Positions 57,825 to 64,000 of a DNA stretch of 64,000 nt are shown piece after piece. The first letter of the stretch is position 1. Each line of letters starts with the position of its first letter. Origin of the DNA: RUG14223 sp051881075. GTDB lineage: Bacteria; Bacillota; Clostridia; Oscillospirales; Acutalibacteraceae. The notes beneath the pieces were generated by a model, which saw only the letters and a program-made list of their open reading frames with translations, had not been told where the DNA came from and ran no database searches. The translations under genes and the position numbers were made by a program. The stretch covers positions 8,524-72,523 of the forward strand of contig JBJEPE010000024.1 in NCBI GenBank assembly GCA_051881075.1, given 5' to 3'.

Positions 57825-59513
57825 TTAATCTATTTTTATGCTTTTAAGAAGCTTTTCGGTTTCTCGGGCTACCTCACTTAATGCACCGTCATCAAATGGT
57901 GATTTAAGTCCTGCGTCTTTTATCAAATCAGTAAAGAACTTTTCACCGCCACATGATAAGAATCCGACATATCTTTCAAAAGCGTCATCATAATCCTTTT
58001 GAGATTCAAGTAAAAATTCAAAGGCAAGAACCTGTGCAAGACAGTAGTCAATATAGTAGAACGGTGTCTCATATATGTGCATCTGATACTGCCAACGTGT
58101 ACCCTGCTCTAAAAATCTCATTCCCTTAGTGGAAAGATAAGGTCTGTACTTAGCATCAAGCTTATTCCATGCTTCTTTTCTTTCTGCAGGGGTCATTTCC
58201 GGGTTCTCGTAAACTATATGTTGAAATTCATCGACCATACAGCCGTACGGTAAGAATGATAAAGCTGAAAATGCGTGCATGAACTTATACTTTTCAGTAT
58301 TCTCACCAAAGAACTTATCAATATATTTCCATGCAAAGAACTCCATGCTCATTGAATGTGTTTCAGCGGTTTCCATTCCAAGACCGGCCTCAAATGTAAA
58401 CTTATTTCTGCCTGCCATATATGCCGCAAAAGCGTGGCCTGCTTCGTGAGTCATTACATCAACATCGTCCGATGTTCCGTTAAAGTTTGCCAATATAAAA
58501 GGCTGACTATATTCCGGGAAATCTATGCAATATCCGCCGCCCCATTTGTTTTCTCTGGCAACCACGTCAAAGGCTTCGTTTTCCATCATCATGTCAATGA
58601 ACTTGCCTGTTTCTTCGCTCATTGCATGGTACATCTCTTTAGTTGCATTGAATATGTAATCTTTGTCGCCTATCGGCTTAGGATTGCCGCCCGGTATGCT
58701 TATACCGTCATCATAAAGCATAAAGTTATCTATACCAAGCTTCTTTGCATTCTCAAGCTTAAGACGTGACACAACCGGTACGATATCATTTACTACGTTA
58801 TTGCGGAACTTTTCTACCATATCTTTATCATAACAAATTCTGCCCATGTTATAGTAGCCAAGCTCAACATAGTTCTTATAACCCATCTTTTTAGCCATTC
58901 TGTCACGCACCTTAACAAGGCGATCATATATATCGTCAAGCTCTTCTGCGTGTTCCTCTAATGCCGCACCCATTGCGTCATATGCCTCACGGCGGGTATT
59001 TCTGTCATCATCGTTTAAGAATTTGGTATGAAGCGCACGTGGACGCTTTTCGCCTCTGAATTCTACCATTATACCGGCCATAAGCTTGGAGTATTCGCTT
59101 ACGATCTTATTTTCTTCTATCATATCTTCTACTATTATTGGATCCATAGCCTTACGTTCAATCTCAAGCTTTTTGAAAATTACAGGAATAAGCCTTTTTT
59201 CAAGCTCAGGCCTGAACGGACTGTCGAGCAGAGCGTTTGAGTAGCTAAGCATTAAATTTTGCACTTGCGGCAATATCTCATCATAATAATCCTTTTCTGC
59301 TACATAAAACTCATCAACAGTATTAATAGTATACCTCATGTATGAGAGTGCGAAAGCAGTTTCAAACTTTTTGCCAAGCTTTACATATTCCTCTCTTGCT
59401 TCAAGCACCTCTTCTACGGTTTTTGCATTTTTTACCTGAGGAGTTATCCTGTTCATTGCTTCGGTTATCTCTTCAAGTGTAACTCTTTCATATTTAAGTT
59501 CAGATACTTTCAT
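57825..59513 (-). CDS. M3 family oligoendopeptidase F
   Basis: 562 residues, normal for PepF-type enzymes. The zinc motif is VMTHEAGHAFAAYM (HExxH), with the third ligand region ETAETHSMSMEFFAW downstream; PGGNPKPIGDK and GGGYCIDFPEYSQPFILANF are family blocks. A cytoplasmic peptidase that trims short peptides. Single gene. Confidence 0.94.
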   Translation of the reverse strand: MKVSELKYERVTLEEITEAMNRITPQVKNAKTVEEVLEAREEYVKLGKKFETAFALSYMRYTINTVDEFYVAEKDYYDEILPQVQNLMLSYSNALLDSPFRPELEKRLIPVIFKKLEIERKAMDPIIVEDMIEENKIVSEYSKLMAGIMVEFRGEKRPRALHTKFLNDDDRNTRREAYDAMGAALEEHAEELDDIYDRLVKVRDRMAKKMGYKNYVELGYYNMGRICYDKDMVEKFRNNVVNDIVPVVSRLKLENAKKLGIDNFMLYDDGISIPGGNPKPIGDKDYIFNATKEMYHAMSEETGKFIDMMMENEAFDVVARENKWGGGYCIDFPEYSQPFILANFNGTSDDVDVMTHEAGHAFAAYMAGRNKFTFEAGLGMETAETHSMSMEFFAWKYIDKFFGENTEKYKFMHAFSALSFLPYGCMVDEFQHIVYENPEMTPAERKEAWNKLDAKYRPYLSTKGMRFLEQGTRWQYQMHIYETPFYYIDYCLAQVLAFEFLLESQKDYDDAFERYVGFLSCGGEKFFTDLIKDAGLKSPFDDGALSEVARETEKLLKSIKID

Positions 59514-59622
59514 TGTTTTCTCCTTTAAATTAAATTCTCTATTTTATCTTTTTATCACATTTACGGTTTACATACGTGTATATAGTAGGGTGATTTTTTA
59601 ATAATATTCACGCTACATCCCA

Positions 59623-60492
59623 TTAAAGAGTAGTGGCTATCTCCTTTATGTATTTGCGGAATTGCTCGCTCACATCACAGTGATTGAGTCCAACCTCAAC
59701 AATAGCCTGAAGCAGACCGAACTTATTACCCATATCATATCTTTTACCGGAAAATTCGACCGCTGTCATACCGTACTCACGTGCAATGACCGCCATAGCA
59801 TCGGTAAGCTGGATCTCATTACCCGCACCCGGCTGTGTATGCTCAAGTATATCAAATATTTCAGGCGGTAATATACATCTGCCTAAAATCGCATAATTTG
59901 AGAATACCTTATCCGGAGTCGGCTTTTCCACCATATCGGTACATTTAAATACCTTATCGTGTAAATTTTCAACCTTTAATGAGCAATACTTACCTATATC
60001 GGCAAGGTCAACGGGCTTAACGCCTACTACGCCCTTTCCGCATTCTCCGTAAGCATCGATAAGCTCTTTACACGCAGGGGTATCTCCTATAATAACATCG
60101 TCGCCGTAAAGTACGGCAAACGGTTCGTTGCCGATGAATGTTTTTGCACAGCTTACGGCGTGTCCCAATCCTCTGGTTACCTTCTGACGTATAAAGTGAA
60201 TATTGGCAAGGTTGGTAATTCTGGTTATCTGATCATAAAGATCATAGTTTTTCTTTTCCAGCAAGTTTCTCTCCAGCTCAGGGCAACGGTCAAAGTGATC
60301 TTCAACAACGCCCTTACCTCTGTTAAGAATAATAAGTATATCCGTAATACCTGATGCAACCGCTTCTTCTACTATATACTGAATGGCCGGCTTATCCACT
60401 ATAGGATACATTTCCTTAGGAACTGCCTTAGTTGCCGGCAATACTCTTGTTCCCAAGCCTGCCGCAGGTATAACCGCTTTTGTAATCTTCAT
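59623..60492 (-). CDS. galU: UTP-glucose-1-phosphate uridylyltransferase
   Basis: 289 residues. The nucleotide-binding opening AVIPAAGLGTRVLPATKAVP followed by KEMYPIVDKPAIQYIVEEA, then FAVLYGDDVIIG, VEKPTPDKVFSNYAI and GNEIQLTDAM identify GalU. It makes UDP-glucose for wall polymers, glycolipids and capsule. Twenty-odd bases separate it from the upstream zinc-ribbon gene, with which it may be co-transcribed. Confidence 0.95.
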   Translation of the reverse strand: MKITKAVIPAAGLGTRVLPATKAVPKEMYPIVDKPAIQYIVEEAVASGITDILIILNRGKGVVEDHFDRCPELERNLLEKKNYDLYDQITRITNLANIHFIRQKVTRGLGHAVSCAKTFIGNEPFAVLYGDDVIIGDTPACKELIDAYGECGKGVVGVKPVDLADIGKYCSLKVENLHDKVFKCTDMVEKPTPDKVFSNYAILGRCILPPEIFDILEHTQPGAGNEIQLTDAMAVIAREYGMTAVEFSGKRYDMGNKFGLLQAIVEVGLNHCDVSEQFRKYIKEIATTL

Positions 60493-60515
60493 ACCGCATT
60501 TTCTCCTTATTTATC

Positions 60516-61496
60516 TTATGTCATTAAGAATGACGGCAGAAACGTAAGCAAGAAATAACAAGCCAGCATACACAATGCTATACCGGTATTTACTCCACCC
60601 TTTTCGTCAATTTCTTGGCTGATTTCCGCCTCGGTTTTATCTTGGCTTTTTATTTTTCTAATATCTTTGATACATCCGTTCATGTACATCTTATTAGCTT
60701 TTGCGCCTACAACGAACATCAGTATATATCTTACTATTTCAACGGCATACGGCAAAACAAGCATTGAAAAATCATGTCCGCCCATAGACTTAGCGGCTGC
60801 AAGCAACTGATTCATCGTTAGTGAGCTGTTACCGCCTTCATTTAAAAGGTTATAGAAAACCTCACCGTACTGCTGTGAGTACATAGTATAGATAAAGTTT
60901 GATGAAAATATGAGTGCGCCTACCACAAGAGCTAATATAATCCCCTTAACATACTGCTTACGGTACATAAACCATCCACCCGTAAACAGGAATGCACAGA
61001 AATTAAATCTGCTCATTTTAAAACGCTTTATTCTTGAAAAAACAAGCACATAATAAGGCTTATTAACCTTAACATAATTTGCGGCCTCTTTAAGCTTTAC
61101 TCCGTCAGCTATTTCTTCGTCTAAATCTATCTGCTCATACTGCGCTCCAACCATGCCTGCTACTCTGTCACGCTGATAGCTCTCTTTTGTAGAGCCCACG
61201 GGAGCACCGCATCTGTCACAGAAGCGAGCATCATCTCTAAGCGGATAGTCGCACACATTACATTTAAGTGAGGTTGAATTTTCTTCACCGTTGCTGTCCC
61301 TATCAAGCTCGTCAAGGTCTATTCTGTTTGCTGTCCATTGCTGATCCGTACCGTGGGTATCGGCATGAACACACTTGCCCTCGCTCTGATAGCACTCCCT
61401 ATGATACGGTGCACCGCAATCCGGACAAACTACAATATCGTCATCCTCTTGAAATGTCTTATTACACTTCTCGCATTTTACATTATCGTATTTCAT
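60516..61496 (-). CDS. Membrane protein with prokaryotic RING-type finger, zinc ribbon and DUF2628-like domain
   Basis: About 326 residues from the ATG at 61496 (GGAAGGTAAG upstream; 13 codons more are open). The N-terminus has a Prok-RING_1-type cysteine/histidine finger (CEKCNKTFQEDDDIVVCPDC, GAPYHRECY), then a zinc ribbon (CNVCDYPLRDDARFCDRCG), then a membrane region with four helices (about 165-320; FNFCAFLFTGGWFMYRKQY matches DUF2628). The finger resembles eukaryotic-type RING/PHD folds in cysteine spacing; there is no reason to assume ligase activity. Function unknown. Confidence 0.8.
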   Translation of the reverse strand: MKYDNVKCEKCNKTFQEDDDIVVCPDCGAPYHRECYQSEGKCVHADTHGTDQQWTANRIDLDELDRDSNGEENSTSLKCNVCDYPLRDDARFCDRCGAPVGSTKESYQRDRVAGMVGAQYEQIDLDEEIADGVKLKEAANYVKVNKPYYVLVFSRIKRFKMSRFNFCAFLFTGGWFMYRKQYVKGIILALVVGALIFSSNFIYTMYSQQYGEVFYNLLNEGGNSSLTMNQLLAAAKSMGGHDFSMLVLPYAVEIVRYILMFVVGAKANKMYMNGCIKDIRKIKSQDKTEAEISQEIDEKGGVNTGIALCMLACYFLLTFLPSFLMT

Positions 61497-61678
61497 AATT
61501 TTTCTTACCTTCCGTATATAAAATTGCCTAAGCATATATATCCACTTATTCTTTTATATTATAACATCTGATTTCCGTTTTTACAAGCATATTTGATTAT
61601 TTTGCGGAAATATATGTAGTTAATAAAATAAATTTTTTGTTAATCTGTAAAAGGTTTTTAAAAATAAATGTTTATCTC

Positions 61679-61707
61679 TTTACAATTCGCCTTGAATAGA
61701 TTATAAT
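61679..61707 (+). promoter_or_regulatory. Promoter of prfB
   Basis: TTTACA (61679-61684), 17 bases, TATAAT (61702-61707), giving a leader of about 125 bases before the ATG. The rest of the divergent gap from 61497 shows no other gene. Confidence 0.7.
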
Positions 61708-61839
61708 ATACATATAATGGGTTTTTATGCGGATATTTAATATAAATTTAAATTTATCCGTAATTTGATTATATACTGTAACCTTACGACAGTATAAACC
61801 GATAATAACATTACATAAACGCCGAAAGGATGACATAAT

Positions 61840-62964
61840 ATGCTGCAATTTGAAGAACTGCGCCTACAGCTTGAGGGGCTTTTACCCGATATTAAGGATT
61901 TGGCTGATGCCCTGGGTCTTGCCGCAATGGAAAGCGAAATAGCTCAGCTTGAATTACGTGCCGCTGAGCCGGGATTTTGGGATGATCTGGACAATTCTCA
62001 AAAAATACTGCAAAGAACAAGCGCACTTAAAAGCAAGGTTGAAGGCTACAACAAGCTTATGGCACACTATGAAGATACACTTGCGCTTATTGAGCTTGCC
62101 AATGAAGAAGAAGACCTGAGCGTATTTGACGAAGCAAAAGAAGAGGTTGACAGTATCTCTGAAGATTTAGAAAAGCAACGTTTATCAACATTGCTTACAG
62201 GTGAATACGACGCTAAAAACGCAATTTTGACCTTTCACGCAGGTGCAGGCGGAACAGAGGCGCAGGACTGGGCTGAAATGCTTTACAGAATGTACTGCCG
62301 CTGGGCTGAAAGACATGACTTTAAGGTTAAATTACTTGACTACCTTGAGGGCGATGAAGCCGGACTTAAAAGTGCGGTAATACTCGTTGAGGGTATTAAC
62401 GCCTACGGATATACAAAAAGCGAGGCCGGCGTTCACCGTTTGGTAAGAATATCGCCGTTTGATGCTTCCGGCAGACGCCACACATCGTTTGCATCCCTTG
62501 AAGTAATGCCTGAGATTGACGATGACCTAAACGTACAGATTAATCCTGATGATATAAAAATGGATGTTTACCGTTCAAGCGGTGCAGGCGGTCAAAAGGT
62601 TAATAAAACCTCATCTGCCGTAAGACTTACCCACATACCTACAGGTATAGTTGTTTCCTGTCAGGTAGAGCGCAGCCAATATCAGAACAGAGATGTCGCT
62701 ATGAAAATGCTTATTTCAAAGCTTATGGAAATCAAAGAGCGTGAGCATCTGGATAAGATTGAGGATATCAAGGGCGTTCAGAAGGAGATAGCATGGGGTT
62801 CACAGATACGCTCTTACGTATTCATGCCATATACGCTTGTTAAGGATCACCGCACGGGATTTGAATCCGGTAATATAAATGCCGTAATGGACGGAGATAT
62901 TGACGGCTTTATAAACGCTTACCTTAAAGCACAAAGCTTAGGCACACTGGAACAAAAGGCATAA
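61840..62964 (+). CDS. prfB: Peptide chain release factor 2
   Basis: 374 residues in one uninterrupted frame. The stop-codon reading tripeptide SPF (RISPFDASG) marks RF2, and the peptidyl-tRNA hydrolysis motif is SSGAGGQKVNKTSSAV. RF2 reads UGA and UAA. Most bacterial prfB genes need a +1 frameshift at an early TGA; here codons 20-35 contain no TGA, so that autoregulation is absent. The ribosome site is GAAAGGATGA. Confidence 0.95.
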   Translation: MLQFEELRLQLEGLLPDIKDLADALGLAAMESEIAQLELRAAEPGFWDDLDNSQKILQRTSALKSKVEGYNKLMAHYEDTLALIELANEEEDLSVFDEAKEEVDSISEDLEKQRLSTLLTGEYDAKNAILTFHAGAGGTEAQDWAEMLYRMYCRWAERHDFKVKLLDYLEGDEAGLKSAVILVEGINAYGYTKSEAGVHRLVRISPFDASGRRHTSFASLEVMPEIDDDLNVQINPDDIKMDVYRSSGAGGQKVNKTSSAVRLTHIPTGIVVSCQVERSQYQNRDVAMKMLISKLMEIKEREHLDKIEDIKGVQKEIAWGSQIRSYVFMPYTLVKDHRTGFESGNINAVMDGDIDGFINAYLKAQSLGTLEQKA

Positions 62965-62982
62965 TATTTTAAAACATATAAT

Positions 62983-63019
62983 AAGCGCACAGACAAAGTC
63001 ATTGCTTAACTGTGCGCTT
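62983..63019 (+). terminator. Terminator of prfB
   Basis: AAGCGCACAG/CTGTGCGCTT, ten pairs, followed by TGTTTATT, 19 bases after the gene. Confidence 0.82.
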
Positions 63020-63033
63020 TGTTTATTCTTATC

Positions 63034-63359
63034 CTTAAAATCATATAACACAAAAACCACCATACCGTACATTGTAAAAGGCTTGATAAGCCAGTTTGTT
63101 ATCCAAGTCACAAATAATCCTATCAGACTTTGCCCGATGTTTTTAATGATTTGAAAATCAACCTTCATCATTGGATATTTTATCATACAAATGAGGATTA
63201 CCATTGTAATAGATACTTTTGCATATTCTAAGCAGTTCATAAAACCGACTATATGCAACATAAGCTTTCCGATAAGAATACCAGCGCCATGCAGATGATG
63301 ACCCAGACCGTGAGGTATCTTTGAAAAAAGCTGATACTCGTATTACTCTCTCGTTTCAT
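63034..63359 (-). pseudogene. Broken arsenite efflux permease (Acr3 family)
   Basis: On the minus strand, ATG at 63359 begins MKRESNTSISFF; the match to Acr3 then moves to a second frame (RYLTVWVIICMALVFL) and again to a third (IGKLMLHIVGFMNCLEYAKV, then YPMMKVDFQIIKNIG and WITNWLIKPFTMYG). The sequence breaks off after the second or third helix; about 240 residues are missing. At least two frameshifts plus a 3' deletion. Its neighbour arsC upstream is intact, so arsenate reduction may remain without this pump. Confidence 0.8.
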
Positions 63360-63410
63360 AATCGCATCCTACTTTGTGACATCGAATATTATCTGTATAT
63401 TGTGTTTTAG

Positions 63411-63443
63411 TAAGCCGAAACAGGTATTACCTGAATCGGCTTA
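63411..63443 (-). terminator. Hairpin after arsC
   Basis: TAAGCCGA/TCGGCTTA with inner CAGGT/ACCTG forms a 13-pair stem six bases after the arsC stop. On the minus strand only CTAAAAC follows, so termination may be weak. Confidence 0.5.
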
Positions 63444-63448
63444 TTCTG

Positions 63449-63838
63449 TCAGCTTAACTTAGCTTTTAGTTCAAGTATCTTTTGCTCGATCAGTCGAATG
63501 GTTTCCAGAAATACTTCGTCGCTCTTTCCGGTGGGTTCTTCCAAACCCCAATCTTCACGATGCGAGCAAGGCAGAAACGGACATCGGACATTACAGCCCA
63601 TGGTGATAACTATATCCACGGGAGGAATATCAGAAATCAACTTACTGTACTGGCTTTTCTCCATATCGATGCCATGGATCTGTTTCATCAGGCGAACCGC
63701 ATCCTGATTGATCCGGGGTTTTACTTCTGTACCTGCAGAATAGCTCTCAAACACATCGGATGCCAGTTTCTTTCCTAAGGCCTCCGCTATCTGGCTGCGG
63801 CAGGAATTGTGAACACAGATAAAAGCAACCTTCAGCAT
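63449..63838 (-). CDS. arsC: Arsenate reductase ArsC (thioredoxin-coupled, LMW-PTP fold)
   Basis: 129 residues. The phosphatase-like loop CVHNSCRSQ holds the nucleophilic cysteine, and the redox pair appears in CNVRCPFLPC with the conserved DWGLEEPTGKSDEVF. It reduces arsenate to arsenite with thioredoxin. Four bases after the thioredoxin-like gene, so the two are one operon. Codon use is more GC-rich than in prfB, suggesting acquisition. Confidence 0.9.
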   Translation of the reverse strand: MLKVAFICVHNSCRSQIAEALGKKLASDVFESYSAGTEVKPRINQDAVRLMKQIHGIDMEKSQYSKLISDIPPVDIVITMGCNVRCPFLPCSHREDWGLEEPTGKSDEVFLETIRLIEQKILELKAKLS

Positions 63839-63842
63839 ATCA

Positions 63843-64000
63843 TCATCCCAGCTTGCGCAGCAGCTTCTCTATATCGGCGGTCTTCAAAACCTTGCCCATA
63901 GACACAACCTTTTCATTGACTACAATGGCCGGCATACTCATAACACCGTATTCCATAACCTTTTGCATATCGGTGATATATTCCACTTCCACAGACAATC
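63843..64000 (-). CDS. Thioredoxin-like small protein (redox-active disulfide protein 2 type), 3' part
   Basis: The C-terminal 51 codons are visible; the start lies beyond the right edge. The sequence EYITDMQKVMEYGVMSMPAI with VVNEKVVSMGKVLKTADIEK matches the C-terminal half of the glutaredoxin/thioredoxin-like proteins found in arsenic operons, with the cis-proline in SMPAIV. It probably recycles ArsC. The CxxC pair is not in view. Confidence 0.78.
   Translation of the reverse strand, partial: LSVEVEYITDMQKVMEYGVMSMPAIVVNEKVVSMGKVLKTADIEKLLRKLG

Overview
The window looks like the chromosome of a low-to-moderate GC Gram-positive anaerobe of the class Clostridia, probably Ruminococcaceae/Oscillospirales. 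The evidence is strong purine-rich Shine-Dalgarno sites, TTGACA-17-TATAAT promoters, many intrinsic terminators, a BceRS/BceAB-type module, teichoic-acid-type enzymes, rubrerythrin, a (S/N)PxTG-type sortase signal, TnpV and DUF6809 remnants, and a release factor 2 gene without the usual frameshift. The lineage is inferred from gene content only.

Layout. 1-2.8 kb: a Bce-type peptide sensing/detoxification module on the minus strand (regulator, kinase, ATPase, start of the permease), with a canonical Bce box ahead of the transporter genes. 2.9-10.1 kb: a minus-strand molybdenum operon (modABC, a MoeA-like protein, moaA, a MobB-MoaC fusion and a MogA-MoaE-like fusion) behind one consensus promoter and two tandem candidate riboswitches, each followed by its own terminator. 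10.2-13.5 kb: three cell-wall polymer genes (glycerophosphotransferase, cytidylyltransferase, NAD-dependent epimerase). 13.6-17 kb: two small membrane proteins and a secreted FN3-CHAP protein.

17.3-32.1 kb: an island next to tRNA-Leu(CAA). It holds a frameshifted tnpV, a TetR regulator, a secreted sortase-anchored protein whose mature N-terminus is a ubiquitin-like domain, a DUF6809 pseudogene, a three-part chimeric pseudogene, a Type I restriction-modification operon (WYL regulator, small membrane protein, hsdM, hsdS, hsdR), a CPBP protease flanked by inverted repeats, and a serine recombinase remnant. The hsd genes are visibly richer in GC than their surroundings, which fits transfer.

32.3-43 kb: DUF1836 and DegV genes, then a complete shikimate/phenylalanine/tyrosine operon (pheA, aroB, aroC, an aroE-aroK fusion, aroQ, aroA, tyrA, DAHP synthase) with bioY at its end. 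A 55-codon ORF with a run of nine Tyr/Phe codons in eleven, between a consensus promoter and a terminator, sits directly ahead of pheA. It looks like an attenuator leader peptide and is the most interesting regulatory signal in the window.

43-50 kb: an ECF sigma/membrane anti-sigma-like pair, rubrerythrin, a TetR-controlled ABC exporter, an acetyltransferase and a flavin oxidoreductase. 50-61.5 kb: mostly minus-strand envelope genes, including a GH25 lysozyme-like protein, two half-length TauE/SafE proteins, a lipoprotein and several zinc-ribbon membrane proteins, one of which carries about 19 copies of a 42-bp coding tandem repeat; then pepF and galU. 61.8-64 kb: prfB and a decaying arsenic locus (acr3 remnant, intact arsC, partial thioredoxin-like gene).
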